Positions 21,780 to 34,169 of a stretch of DNA of 64,000 bases are shown one piece after another. The notes below the pieces were generated by a model. The model was not told the DNA's origin. It saw only the letters and a program-made list of their open reading frames with translations, and ran no database searches. Location of the stretch: NCBI GenBank assembly GCA_003427395.1, contig BFEA01000247.1, forward strand, positions 308,034-372,033, written 5' to 3'. The stretch is from Chara braunii (lineage: Eukaryota > Streptophyta > Charophyceae > Charales > Characeae). Every line of letters starts with the position of its first letter. Positions within the stretch are counted from its first letter, which is position 1. The translations under genes were made by a program, and so were the position numbers.

Positions 21780-24084
21780 ACACTTGAACTGATTGTGGTC
21801 ATATTGGCCGCAACAGATACAAGCCTACTGGGTGTTCAGGTCTCTCCACACGTCCTCTGTTAGCCCCGCTTTCCCAAATGGGGGAGCGTTGGGGTCAACT
21901 TGACTCCTGGACCAGGAGCCTCCACCGCGTCTACCGGTCGCCTTACCTTTCTGTACTGAGGGAGCGACTACTTCACCCCGTGAAGCCTTTACGTTGTACG
22001 CCTCTGTACCTACTCCCTCCTGGAAGTTGTCCTCTAACTCGATGGTAGAACCATCGTTATCGACAAACGTAATACGGCCTTTGGCCTTTCAGTTGGGAAG
22101 TAGTGACTTTTTCCTACCATCCGACGTGGGTGTTTGTCCATGCCGTATCTTTGCTTCTAGGTCTAGGGCCTTCTTGTTGAACGAGGGGAACTTGTGCATG
22201 TTGATGTTGGCCTCACCTGCCAACTGATTATTGAGAGGCATTGGAAAACATCTAAGGTAGGAGGTGAGTAAGACCTGGGGGTCATTGCGCACTCCAGGGA
22301 CACAGATCAGACGCTCTACTGCATTTGTGGCCTCTCTTACTGACTTGAACTGTCTATGGTTCAGAGTCAGGATCGCATCAGTCACAAGCAGTTATCGGGT
22401 AGCTGAAAATTCAGGAATGAAAATTCTGAAGTGAGAGTTTTGGGTAGTCTGAAAATCCTGAATGGTCCTGAAGTGGTGAAAGGTCCGAAGACTCTGAAAA
22501 CCACTTGTTTAGGCAGGCTGCATCCTGAAGTGGTGAAGGGTGTCTTGAAGTGGTCAAGTGAGAGTTTTGGGCAGTCTGAAAATCCTGAATGGTTCTGAAG
22601 TGGGGAAGACCATGAAATGCACCCTTCACCACTTGAGGATGCAGCCTGCCTAAACAAGTGGTTTTCAGGGTCTTCGGAGCTTTCACCACTTCAGGACCAT
22701 TCAGGATTTTCAGACCTAAATGGTCCTGAAGTGATAAAAGGTCCGAAGGCCCTGAAAACCATTTGTTTAGGCAGGCTGCATCCTGAAGTGTTGAAGGGTG
22801 TCCTGAACTGGTGATGAAAAATACGATTGTTGTTAACCTTCTCTCGCATCAGTGGCTTTTTTTAGCCTCCTGAGGATCATGCGACCCTTCTTCCACGAGC
22901 TTGAGGAAGTCATTCAGTTTCTGGTTGACTGCCCAAGCGCGAAAGTCATGACCGTATCCCTGTAACTGCACTAAACCACTCAACCATTTTGCTGCACTCC
23001 CCTCTAAATAGAAGGCAACCACAAACACTTCCTCATGCGGCAAGGTAAGTTTACACATGACATAGACTGGCACTGACCTCAACCATGTGTCGACGTTTTC
23101 GCCCCTCTAATCCCCTGAAAAGGTTTGGGAGAGGTGATGGCAGTTTTCAGAACCCATTGAGTTCGTCCCCGTACCTGTCCCACTCCAGGCTGTGGACCTT
23201 GGGGACCAGGATGCTGCACTAGCTGCTGCTGGGGCTGTGTACCTTGCGACTATGCAGGTTGTGAGAAAGCAGGTTGCCCTGTTACGACAACCTACAATGG
23301 AGGTTGGGAGTACACTATCTGTGCATGAATCTGTACACTATGACTTGTTGAGAACCCTCCTGTTAACGGCATACCTAGGAAACGGCTTGGACCGATGCTG
23401 GAGAAACATATGGGGATACTCCACTCACCGGTGGGACAAAAGGAGGAGGTTATACAGCGGGTCAGGGACCGGGCCCGGACTGCGATGGAGCTGCCGGCCA
23501 ATACGGTTAGACTCTGCTGGATGTCTTGTAAGAGAGCGTCTGGTGGTCCTGCATTTCTACAACATCTAGCAGGACGGTCCGTAGGGTCCTCACATCATCA
23601 TCCATGTGCGTCAAATCCATATCCTCTAACTCGCTAACGTCCGCTTGTCTCCGCTGCATCCTGGCTCTTTTTCTAATCATCTTTTCTTTCTCTGCCTTAA
23701 TCTCTCCTAACGTCTGTTGTAGTTGCGCCTCGCAAATAGCTGCTCGCTGTATGGCAACCTCCTCGGGAGTCAACATTATTGGTTGGCTTGCCATGACGCA
23801 AGTGAAATGACTCAGGGTTTGTGCGACCGTTGACCCTACAGAACCGGAAGTACTAGCTTGAGAGCTCTGCTGCGCGGCAGATGTCATGGTTGTTGAGGTA
23901 GCAGCCGTGCTCGAAATGTCCTGCTTGCCTCTGCAACCCTAGCCCTCCGTTGCTGCAACTGTCTCTCCCTCTGTTGGCGGAAAAGGTATCTGTCGCCCTC
24001 TGGTCCTAATGCCACGTGGGCTATCGAGCGTCTTGCCGATCGCAAGATCCTATCGTGTGGTTGTGGGACCTCCCTTTCACTCAT
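21780..24084 (-). pseudogene. chromovirus Gag, broken into fragments
   Basis: The start is taken at 24084 (MSEREVPQPHDR), the first Met downstream of the PBS leader. It is followed by an Arg/Gln-rich segment. After a frameshift near 23887 comes a Ser/Gln-rich region and a coiled-coil-like stretch with KAEKEKMIRKRARMQRRQAD (23507-23887). The capsid-like part VVAFYLEGSAAKWLSGLV lies at 22849-23082 and resumes at 22089-22385 after W1. A zinc knuckle with C-x2-C-x4-H-x4-C spacing (CICCGQYDHNQFKC) is at 21780-21821. Several stops separate the parts. Confidence 0.8.
22383..22843 (-). mobile_element. Mutator-like palindromic element W1 in gag
   Basis: An exact 10-bp duplication TCGCATCAGT flanks it (22373-22382 and 22844-22853). 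The ends are CACAAGCAGTTATCG and, inverted, GAGAAGGTTAACAAC, which are weak terminal inverted repeats. The inside consists of repeated CCTGAAGTGGTGAA motifs and a long inverted repeat around GTTTAGGCAGGCTGCATCC, so the element can fold back on itself. There is no transposase. Removing it with one duplication copy would rejoin the Gag reading frame. Duplication length favours the Mutator superfamily. Confidence 0.8.
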
Positions 24085-24879
24085 AGGCTACAACATTGTA
24101 CACTGCCTGCACTAGGACACTCTTGAAGCCTACCGCATCATGATGTACAGACCGATTTTAAATAAATAAAAATACATAATCGGTGACTATGTTAGAGACT
24201 AAACATTTTGGTCTAATTGGTAAGTTCAGATTCCTACAAACGAAACTATTTTGACTTTGACTAGTTCGCAAACAGAAAGCACAATGAACAGAGAATAATT
24301 TTAACTATGTTGTCTGTCAGATGTTAACGGTTGTACATCTAACGAATCAAAATAAAAATAGAATCATTTGTTGGGTCTGTTTACAAAATGGAATCTTGCC
24401 CAAACTTATCACCTGGAATCTACCCCTCCCTCAGTTCTTCATGAATGTCTCTTGTCGTCACCGTCCCTTAGCAATCCGGAACACCGTGCATGTCTAAAGG
24501 TGTGCACACGGCCCACCCCTGTGCCCCGAGTCCTGCTGAGCTGGCCAGCTCTGCACCATATTTATCCTCGTGTGCAGCGAGCCTTACACCGACCGATTGG
24601 CTGATCAGGAGGCGTTTTTATGGACGGCCCCCGAAGTCCTCAGGAATTCTTTAACGTCGCGAACGGGACGACGATCACAACCAATGGAAGGTCCCCACCG
24701 GTACTTATTTGTACACGTCCGGTACTCGTCTTTCTCATAGGGTTGGCCTGCCCCTCAGAACCCCTTGATAGCGCAACGTGCAAACAAAGGACAAAGCAAC
24801 AAAGCATGTGTGCTCTACTCCTGGTGGGTTGGCATGGTGACCGTGACCCATTGCTTCGTCTCGGGCCCTTGAGATAGGA
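24085..24879 (-). other. chromovirus 5' leader (part)
   Basis: Untranslated leader between the Gag start and W2. The sequence shows no supported coding region. It resumes at 25359-25828 on the other side of W2. Confidence 0.6.
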
Positions 24880-25348
24880 GAGAAGGTTAACAACAATCGT
24901 ATTTTTCATCACCACTCCAGGACACCCTTCACCACTTCAGGATGCAGTTTGCCTAAACAGGTGGTTTTCAGGGTCTTCGGACCTTTCACCACTTCAAGAT
25001 CATTCAAGTATGAAAATCATGAATGGTCCTGAAGTGGTGAAAGCTCTGAAGACCCTGAAGACCACTTGTTTAGGCAGGCTGCATCCTTAAGTGGTGAACG
25101 GTGGTTTTCATGGTCTTAGAACCTTTCACCACTTCAGGACCATTCATAATTTTGAGACTGCCAAAAACTCTCACTTGACCACTTTAGGACACCCTTCACC
25201 ACTTCAGGGTGCAGCCTGCCTAACATGTGGTTTTCAGGGTCTTCGGACCTTTCACCACTTCAGGACGATTCAGGATTTTGAGACTGCCCAAAACTGTCAC
25301 TTCAGAATTTTCATTCCTGAATTTTCAGCTACCCAATAACTGTTTGTG
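24880..25348 (+). mobile_element. Mutator-like palindromic element W2 in leader
   Basis: Same family as W1 in the opposite orientation: GAGAAGGTTAACAAC at one end, AATAACTGTTTGTG at the other, with the same CTTCAGG-rich interior. Flanks TGAGATAGGA (24870-24879) and TGAGATAGCA (25349-25358) match 9 of 10. Confidence 0.8.
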
Positions 25349-25828
25349 TGAGATAGCAGCGCCCTCTCCTTCCAGATGTTCCACGTGAACACTTACGACT
25401 CTCAAGGTTGAGCACACTCGACTCCTCACATGATAGGACTCTCAAGACCGAACACACATCCTCACGGTAAGAAGTGTCGAAAATGGTAGATAAGTTTAGG
25501 TGCAACGTAACTAAAAAACGTTGGACCCAACCACAGATATTCTCACCAGATGACCTGATATTGATTGTGATGACCAACCGCTGCTTCGGCACAACCAGCG
25601 TTGCACCACCGTTCCAACTCAGCATCAATCACACGTCGGATAGTTCTCATCACACTACGAACACCTAATATTCACCATGTAGCCTTCCTGGTGATCCCCT
25701 CTCCACCTGGGTCGCCTTCTTGCCTTCGCCCTCCTCACTACACACTCCCTACGGTTGCTCACTTAGCAGACTGCATGCATGTACCTCATAGGTAGAAGAC
25801 AAGTGTCAGATGAGCGCACCGTACCACA

Positions 25829-25840
25829 GCTCCGATACCA
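25829..25840 (-). other. primer binding site
   Basis: TGGTATCGGAGC on the minus strand, three bases inside the 5' LTR. It differs by one base from the TGGTATCAGAGC complementary to plant initiator tRNA-Met, the usual Ty3/gypsy and copia primer in plants. Confidence 0.85.
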
Positions 25841-25843
25841 AAT

Positions 25844-27182
25844 TGCAAGGAAAATGAGCGATAGCGAACTTCAAAAATCAAACAGCATCATACACATGAC
25901 ACCAGATAATCGTGACCTCGAACCAATAGCAGAATTGCATTACGAGTTCCACCAAATAAGAGCACAACGAAAGCTCATAATTGACAATGTTGGAATAGTC
26001 TCATCATCATCAACGAAGAACCAATGTCGATATCCTACCTGGCACTCGGCACCCAGACTACAAATGGCAAATCCTATCTAGCCTATCTACAATGTCGCTG
26101 GTGACGTCAACAGCTCCTTGAAGTACGAGCAGATCTCGGCCAATGTCATACGCTTCAAGCACTAGGTATGTCTCTCGTATCACTCACAACCTCGTTCCCC
26201 AACTCACAGATGCCACATGCACCCAAGAACCACCATGCGCCTCATCCAGCATAGAGCATCGCAGCTCGGCTATTGCTACCTGCTCCTTCTTGCTAGCCCG
26301 TGAGCGCGTGAGCCCTGGCCAGCGTTAGCGCAGCAGAGCTTGCGCAGAATGCGGCCAGTGCCCGAATGCCAAATGAGTGGACAGACCCTTTCCTCAATGG
26401 AAGTGGCCTGCCCGCCTTGCATGTAGCTTGGCTGGGCTGGGCCCCTGCTCAGAAGCTTCCAGTAAGCCAAGAGAGGTTGAGCCCCAGACTAAACGAATCA
26501 GGCCCTAGGCCTCCACTCGCAGTTAACGACCATCTGAAATTTCAGAATGAAAGATTCTAAAGTGGTCTGAAACCGCTGAAATGGCCTGAAGACACTTCAG
26601 GTCATTTCAGAAGTTTCGGGTGGTTTGGAGGACACGTTTTATGTTTTGTTTTGTTTTTTTTCAGCCTGTTTTTTCAGCCACTTCAGGTCATTTCAAGAGT
26701 TTCAAGTGTTGGGGACCTGAAACCGCTAAAGCGGCTGAAGCTTCTAAAAGGGGTTTCAGGTACCCTCATTTAACCATTTGGATGGGGTACCTGAAACCCC
26801 TTTCAGAAGCTTCAGCCACTTCAAGTCATTTCAGGAATTTCAGGTGGGAACCTGAAGTGGCTGAAAGTGACATGTAAATAGTGTCTGTTGTTAACCCTCT
26901 CTCTAGGTCTGTGGTGGTTGTCTGAACTCAACTGCCTGTGGCCTGTGTTCGATCCATCTTCTGAATCTGGACCAGGACCTACCTCGATTACATTCAAAGA
27001 GAGGCAGCCTCGGCCTGGGCGCTCTCAACCAACTGGCGTTGCGCAACTACCTGAATTTACGCAGTTGCGTGGTGACCCCAAAACAGGCATGTAGGGCCTG
27101 GGTCGAGCCTGCCTTCACTTAGGGCGACCGACCATACAGAAAATAGGGCCCAGTAGGGAAGATCAAAGCCTTGAGCCTCGCA
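25844..27182 (-). repeat. chromovirus 5' LTR (1339 bp, with insertion)
   Basis: It aligns with 16874-17822 apart from a 388-bp insertion (W3) plus its 10-bp duplication. Without these it would be about 941 bp, agreeing with the other LTR. It begins TGCGAGGC and ends CCTTGCA in the element's direction. Confidence 0.9.
26514..26901 (-). mobile_element. Mutator-like element W3 in LTR
   Basis: Absent from the other LTR, so its limits are directly visible. The ends are CACTCGCAGTTAACG and GTTAACCCTCTC, matching W1. Flanks CCTAGGCCTC and TCTAGGTCTG agree at 7 of 10. The interior contains an inverted repeat around GGGTACCTGAAACCCC / GGGGTTTCAGGTACCC. Confidence 0.8.
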
Positions 27183-27186
27183 CATA

Positions 27187-30100
27187 CCCATCTGACAAGA
27201 TAAATGAATTTATCTCTCTTTTCTGTTATGCTTATTCAATTCCTCAAGAGGTTTGCAAAAAGAGAGTATAGGCAATAATAGATTGACTTTCTCAATATAT
27301 TTCTCCGTTAGTTTTTTTTCATCATCCTTATTAAACTTCATGCCATTCCTTGTAACACAACCTCAAATTATTAAATGTTGTGTTAAGTCGATGATTTCAT
27401 AGTTAAGTTGTGTTCTTTATTGATTGTTACTAACCTTTCTGGCAAATGTGTCTCGCCCCCTTGAAGTGTGATAGGATATTATCTCAACAGATTTTACCTT
27501 TACCATCTTCAAAAGGTAACTAATCTTAGTCTAATTAGACTTTTAAAGCAGCATCTCGTATCTGATGAAGGAAAGAGTTGCAAAGACTAAAACTCATCAA
27601 AGGTCAAGAGATTTAACTATGAATCTTTTAGGGTTCCCTTGCTTTACTCACTTCGGCAACAACTTTCAAAAGAGGTATCATCTCAAAGTTGTCAGTGGTT
27701 TGAAAGCTATGAAGTCTCTCAAACTGTCTAATATGCATTTCTCATATCACTCTTTTACTTGGCCTTTTGAGCAAATTTATTACACTTATAACACACCGAT
27801 AGGCTTCTCTCAAACATTCTCAGTAATTTGTATCCTTTACCAACTTTGCAGGGGCATAGATTATCACATCTTATTCGTCAATCTTATTAATTTTGTCTAT
27901 ATGAATATAAAATGTTACATGACTCTTCTTGCAAATAACATACCTCAAGATTGGAAAAGCATCATCAACCTTAGTCGCATTGTCCAGTTGATATGTCACA
28001 ATTGTCATTATTGCAATTGACATAGAGCCTCAAAATCCCTGTGACCTATTTAGAACAAAATTCACTTTGGTCGGTCAGTCATCTTTCGAAAAATTGAGGC
28101 CCTTAAAAGGAGGAGGACACATTCCATAAACATGGTTTGACGTTAGTACTGGAAGCAGGGTAACCGGCGTTTTCGACGGGCCGAACGCCCGAACCTGAAC
28201 GCCCGAACGTATGGAACCCCTTGGGGATGCGTTCGGCCGTTCGGGCCGAACGCAGACCCCCCCCAAAAAAAAAAAAAAAAAACAAATAAAGTCATCTGAA
28301 AAATCTGCAAAAAAAGATATGTTATGGAGAAGAATAAACTGAAGAACATTTGCCTCAACGTTACATCCGAATTCCTTACCAAATTGGAAATAAAAATAAA
28401 ATACGGAAAATAAATACTAATAATAAAAATAAATAAAAATAAAAAGAGAATTAAATTTAGTGAGCGCACGAGCATGTTTTCGACACCGCCATCTTTGGCG
28501 ATTTTTTATTTTTTTGGGGGGGCATACCTATGCCCTGAAAATTCACAAATGCGTACTTCATATAATACAAAACCTACTAAAAAATTTTCAAAAAATAATA
28601 AAATTGTTCAGACCCCGAACTAATATGAAAAAAAAAAGTAAAAAGTGAAAAAATACGTGGGCGAGCACGTCTTAACACCGTCATCTTTGGCGATTTTTAA
28701 TTCATATTTGGCTTTGCCAAATGACTTGAAAACTTACAGGCATGTACCTCACGACATAGAAAACTCACAAAAAAAACATTCAGAAAAAAATAATTATTTT
28801 TAGGCCCCGAAATAATTTTGGCGGGGGCCGAACGCCTTTGGGTTCGGACCCCGTACGGGACCCCAAACGCCCGTACGTACGGAGGTCTTCCCGAGGACCT
28901 CCGTACGTACGGGCTGGTGACTCTGACTGGAAGTGAAATTTTTGTTCTCTTCTAAAAATCTTACTCTCTTCCACACAATGTTAGTTGTTTGTTTCCAACA
29001 TCGGTTTTGCTCTACAGATCTCTCATCTGACACATAAATCAGAACATCATACTCGTTGAGGTCGATAAAATGACAGGTTATAGCATCCAGAATATCGTGC
29101 TCTTATCCACACCTTCTTATTGCCTCATACCTCACAATCTCGTAAAGAAACACCTTTTTTCTTCCCTAATGAATTCAGAGAATTCAACAGTTTTTTAATT
29201 TTTTTTCACTTCAACTTCTACAAAAACAATTTGACCTTCATTAAGGAGTCACTCCTAATGGTATATTTATCATTTTCTTTGAGACCTTTTTATCTTTAAA
29301 GCGAAATCGATTATGATTGCCTAGTTATCTTTGAAAGATTGTTGTCGTGCAGAGGAATAAATCTTTTAAAAATAGTAACATGAGTAGATTATTCGAAACT
29401 ATTTTTCTCTTTCTTAAGTTTTCTCTTCTGTTCCAAAACTACATCATCTGCAAAGCCTCAATAACTTTCATAAGTAAAATTTATAGTTCTTTTTGGGAAT
29501 ACAAATACTGACGTTAAATTTGTTTAACTCAATGAAACGATAATTCAAAACTTATAATCATTCAGTTTCTCCTTTATGCTCAACGATCGCATAATTGATA
29601 ATCTCGTAAGAAAAAAACTTATTTTTTTTTCCAGAGAGTTCAGAGATTTAAACAAATCTTCCACTTTTTCTCTCGGTTCACACACATTCCTAAATCTTAG
29701 TTTTCTCCATGCAATCTCATTAGGTTTGACCTCAATTGGTGGAGTCGTATCAGTTGCCACATCTCCACCTCGTTTCCAAAGGCGTTAATTAAAGAGAGTT
29801 TGGTCTGGTCTGTAAAGTCTTATATAACACAGTCATCAAACTTCAGTCCTCTCGCTTCCTCATTCGTACAAGCATGTTATTTTCATCCAAAATCACATCA
29901 GTAACGTTCTTTCACAACCGATTATAGTTTTCCTCATCATTGACACTCCCAAATTTCACATAAGACACTAATGTGTAATAAGTCATGTCATTTTCGACGA
30001 ATGTTTCACTGAAACCACCATATTTTTTTTAATTTTTATTTTATTTATGGAATTTATATGCTCTATAATATATCCACATTTAATTTTAACATATTTGGAC

Positions 30101-30750
30101 AAGTAACAAAACATTTGCCAGAAATACAAAATTCGAGAAAAAACTTGGCGAACAACGATAACTCCTCCGAATAGCGTTTTATAGTGTTTTTGAGTTTTGT
30201 TTTTTGTTTTTTTGCCCATTTGTTTTTGTATTTGTATTATGAGGCTGCATTTGTTTGTTTGCAATTTGTTTGACGATATTATTTTCGGTGATGTGGCGAA
30301 AAACCCTGAATTTTTATTTTTCCAATAACAATCTTTTACATAAGGTCTTATATCATAAACCTCCCCTTCAATAAAGTAAGTGATTAATACACCGATCTCT
30401 ATGTTTCCAAATATGACAAGGCATGCAATCTCCATACCTATTAGGGAAGACTGAACAAAAAGTAAATCTTAAGAGTTATTTTAAAATATTTTTCGCCAAC
30501 AGTTTCGCAACCACTCTCTCATGTGATTGGAGTTCATCGATACTATATTTGTTCCTTTCATAAAAAAAAATAATTTGTCCACTCAACTCTCTCTTCCAAT
30601 CTTTGTTATATGCTCTTATAGGGAAGGCATTTAACCCATTTAATTCCTTTTCCTTTTCGGTTGTCCACTCATCCTTTGGAAGATGAGAATGTAGAGGGAA
30701 ATATCTCATAATATTTTTGATTTCATAATGGTCAAGGTCTGCAAGCATTG
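27187..30750 (-). pseudogene. degenerate minus-strand coding remnant (Y1 continuation)
   Basis: AT-rich DNA in which minus-strand translation is protein-like but broken by stops and frameshifts. The longest open pieces are 30476-30748 (90 residues, with PKDEWTTEKEKELNGL), 29983-30435 and 29545-29760 (EIAWRKLRFRNVCEPREKVE). I do not recognise the family. By position, upstream of the Gag remnant at 15809-16873 on the same strand and separated from it only by the inserted chromovirus, it is probably the N-terminal part of the same retroelement protein. X2 interrupts it. Confidence 0.35.
28156..28925 (+). mobile_element. hAT-like non-autonomous element X2
   Basis: The exact 8-bp duplication ACTGGAAG flanks it (28148-28155 and 28926-28933), the length typical of hAT elements. 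Its ends are CAGGGTAACCGG and GCTGGTGACTCTG. The body matches X1: GAACGCCCGAACG-rich ends, AT-rich middle, and the CGCCATCTTTGGCG hairpin at about 28491 (the second copy near 28680 reads CGTCATCTTTGGCG). No transposase is encoded. Confidence 0.85.
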
Positions 30751-31244
30751 GTTCTCCAAAGTCGAAAATATTGCCTCTTAATCAAGGAAACAAAAAACAG
30801 TTAGTAAAATTTCATTTCGAGAGGACAATATGAACTCAACTAGACGGACAACAGAATCTGGACAAAGGAAGATATAGTAAACATTTATCAAATTATAATA
30901 AAAAAGCAATCAATAAATAAAAGAAAATGTTCAACTCTAACTCTTTTCAGACACGAAAAATATTCTTGTTTCCGACAACGACGTCATTTTTTCGCATGTT
31001 TTTCGGTCAAATTACGTTCGAGAACTGAAATTCAACAAGCTATTACGCAATATTTTTGTAAATTTTGTAGAAAATTAAATATCCAAAATTTAATATTCCT
31101 TCTTGTTCTTAATGTCCGGTTTCAAGCAAGACGTTTGAATTACGATCTACGTCGGACCCCGATCTTATGAACGAAACAACAAAGATAAGGCATATCATAA
31201 AAGTAAATAAAAGTAAAATGAAATTCATCACTTGCATGGTAGCT

Positions 31245-31963
31245 GGTGTTCAGTCGAGGCTGAACGACCGAACCCAAACGCCTAAATAACCGGGCACCAC
31301 TATAAACGCGTTCAGTCGTTCAAGCCGAACGTGGAAAAAAAAACAAAAAAAAAAAATGAAACAAATATATGTAAAAACTAAAGTGAACAACATTTACCTT
31401 AACCTTACATCCAAATTTTTTACTAAATTTGAAATTAAAATACAACTACGAAATAAATAAAATATGAAGAGATAATTGAAATCAATGCTCGAACGAACAC
31501 GTTTTAAACACCACCATCTTTGGCGATTTTTCAATTGTTTTTGGCTTAGTTAAATACCCTGAAAATAGTAATTAAAAAAAAAATATATATATATATAATC
31601 AAAATTAAAAAATATATATATATAATCAAATTATTTAGGCATCAAAATAAAGTAAAAAAAATAATAATAAAAAAATAAAAAATAAAAAAATAGTGAGTGG
31701 CGAGCACGTTTTGACACAGCTATCTTTGGTGATTTTTCATTATTTTTGACTGAGCAAAATGCCTTGAAAATTTCTAGGCATGTAACTCATATCTTAATGA
31801 ACTCACAAAACAAAATTTGAAAAACAAAACTCATTTTTAGGCCCCAAAATAGTTTTCAGTGGGGGTTAAACCCCTTCCGGTTTGGGCCCCGAAAGGGACC
31901 TCGAACGCCCGAACATATGGAGGTCCACCCGATGGCCTCCATAGGTACTGGCTGGTAACCTTG
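31245..31963 (+). mobile_element. hAT-like non-autonomous element X3, diverged
   Basis: Starts CATGGTAGCTGGTGTTC and ends GGCTGGTAACCTTG. Body aligns with X1 and X2, including two copies of the CATCTTTGG hairpin region near 31518 and 31720. Flanks ATCACTTG and GTCACATA agree at 5 of 8, as expected for an old insertion. Confidence 0.75.
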
Positions 31964-31971
31964 GTCACATA

Positions 31972-33420
31972 CATATCATAGTTGCCATTTAAAAAAAACT
32001 TGAAAGTTGTGATAAGATCAACAAGCAAGCATAGCATCGAGTAGTGTTAGGCAAGAGAAATCAAGAGTGACTGAATGACTCAAGGCAAAGACAAGATGAA
32101 TGAGGAAACGTGAAAGTTTATAATAGTACCGAGAGTACAAAATCAAAGACATGGTCAACACTCATAATGTATGTTCTCACTCCTCTCTCTTAACCTCATT
32201 CTCGAGCTCTCTGTACATTATATTTTTGTACATTCTAAGGATGTCGTATATGACTGAACTGCAACTTGGGACAATAAACATTTGAGAATTATTAGTTGAA
32301 AGAAAGGATCTTACTGTTAATCAATGCACATACTTTCTCTTATGCTTAAGGGATGATGGGCAATAAAAAATCATTCTTCTCAAGTTACCGAACCTAAAAT
32401 GCTCTATCAGTGTCTCCATATCGATCGCAATTGAAAAATTGTACCTCTTTGCAGGTCGACAATATCACATCAGTACGAACCATCATAGTTGTTGAAAATA
32501 ATCGGTAAGTTTGGGTAAACTGCACGGTGCTTAAGACCAAAACTGTAGATCGAGACCGACAACACATTTGTCCTGGCGAATAGTTGTTGCATTCCAAACT
32601 GAGTTGATGCATTCATAAATCTATCTCTTTGTCTTTATATACAAATCTCAAGTCATAAAATGATGTTTGAATGAATTGAGTAAGAAAAACATAGATTTTA
32701 TGACTTTCTTGTATGAAACTTATAGCACTGATGTAAAAATAAGATACTGCGTCCTTCGAAGTAATCCAGTTGAGGCTCATCAAGACTAACAGATTGACCG
32801 AAAAATATTGGACTGAGCTAATGAGAAAATCGATCACTAATGTTTGTCCAAACTCTATAAAAGATTTGGAAGTGTGATGTTGTTGGAGTGTAAGTGAAGT
32901 GGAATCCCTGAATGCAGTTCACTTGAGGTTGAGTTGAACAACGTCACTGATAATGATGAGCTTACTATATCTTGAGATGAAACAACCATTGAATTGATTT
33001 ACTGTCCTGTCACCATTTTTTTTGTTTTTTTAACTGTTTAAATGGAGGATTATGTGATGTATAGTCTGATCTCACGAAATACAAAACATATTCATTGAAT
33101 TTCTGACTTCTCGCTTTCCTCAATGCTCTTTGCCTCATCATTTATTTAAGAAATTCAACGTCCTCGATGACTTCGTTTTCCCGCCCTTCTTTTTGTCCCT
33201 ATAGAGTGTGCAAGTCATCACGAGAGTGTCCTAATTTATCTCGATTCTCCCTTCCTCTTACTGTCTGCAATAATTTTGGATTTGATTAACATAAAAGCAA
33301 AATGATAAATTTTATCTTATCCATAGTCCGAAGACACAATCAAGTTTGTTGCATGTATCGAGCTGCCAATTGCTTATTACAATTAACTTAGGACATTAAA
33401 TTCATTTACCTAAAAAAAAT
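31972..33420. other. AT-rich DNA without recognised gene
   Basis: Short frames on both strands only. No family, RNA gene or clear repeat recognised. Confidence 0.5.
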
Positions 33421-33424
33421 TGTT

Positions 33425-33780
33425 GCAAAGCAGTCTGCTACAGGAAGTTCACTACAAACTATCCGCTGACTGTAGAAAACTCATTGCAATCAATATATTG
33501 CTAAGAACTCACTGCAAGCAATCTGCTGTCGAGAAGTCACTGCAAACATTTTGATGAAAACAGTATACTAATGAGAACATACTGCAAAATAGTTTCTTGT
33601 CAAAAACTCACTGCAAAATATTCTGATGCAAAAAGTTCGCAGCAAGGAGGATCACAACCTATGTTGATATATCACTTAGAGTGCGATGTGTGTAACAACA
33701 CTCTTTTATGTAACTTAATAGATGTGTTGATATATTACTTAGAGTGTGATGTGTGTAGCAATACTTTTTGTGCATCTTAA
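33425..33780. repeat. tandem repeats of about 38 bp and 56 bp
   Basis: 33425-33650 has about six diverged units of the form ACTGCAAANNNTCTGCTGNNGAAAACTC. 33661-33775 holds two near-identical units containing TTGATATATCACTTAGAGTG, TGATGTGTGTA and a CACTCT or TACTTT end. Confidence 0.7.
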
Positions 33781-34169
33781 TAAGGCCCCTACGTGCTTAC
33801 TATAAGGAGCATCTACCGACTCAGCCAAGAGGAAATCTTGTCTTAGTACCATCAAAAGGTTATGGACCCGCACAATACCTAGTAGGTTTTTCGGTCTTTC
33901 TTTAAAGGCTGGAAAAGAAGTAATGTAAAAATAAATATATTAAATTAAAATATGAGTAGCAACTTGAATATTCATTTGGTGATCATCGTTTTTCGTAGCA
34001 AAATTGAGCATCGTTGCTAGTTCAGGCAGTTGAAACGACCACAACAGGAGTCGATTTGTGCCTATTTATTGTGTAAGACAACATAACATGTTATCTGTAT
34101 CTGTTTTCGTATCTAAGTGTAAAGTTGTTGGACTTAATTTATTATATTGTCCCATACTAGATGCAAATC

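Larger units (their letters stand above)
16874..27182 (-). mobile_element. Ty3/gypsy chromovirus, near-complete but defective
   Basis: Direct LTRs (16874-17822 and 25844-27182) with TG...CA ends flank an internal region carrying Gag, protease, RT, RNase H, integrase and chromodomain in that order on the minus strand. A tRNA-Met-type PBS and a polypurine tract lie inside the LTRs. CATA occurs at 16870-16873 and again at 27183-27186, consistent with a short target-site duplication. Stops, frameshifts, three W insertions and an N/poly-A interruption in RT make it inactive. LTR differences are about 7 in the first 100 aligned bases by eye, so insertion is not recent. Confidence 0.9.

Noticed and set aside
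27565-28020. 151-residue plus-strand ORF
   Set aside because: The minus strand of the same stretch reads more protein-like and continues the neighbouring minus-strand remnant. The plus frame is likely an antisense shadow.
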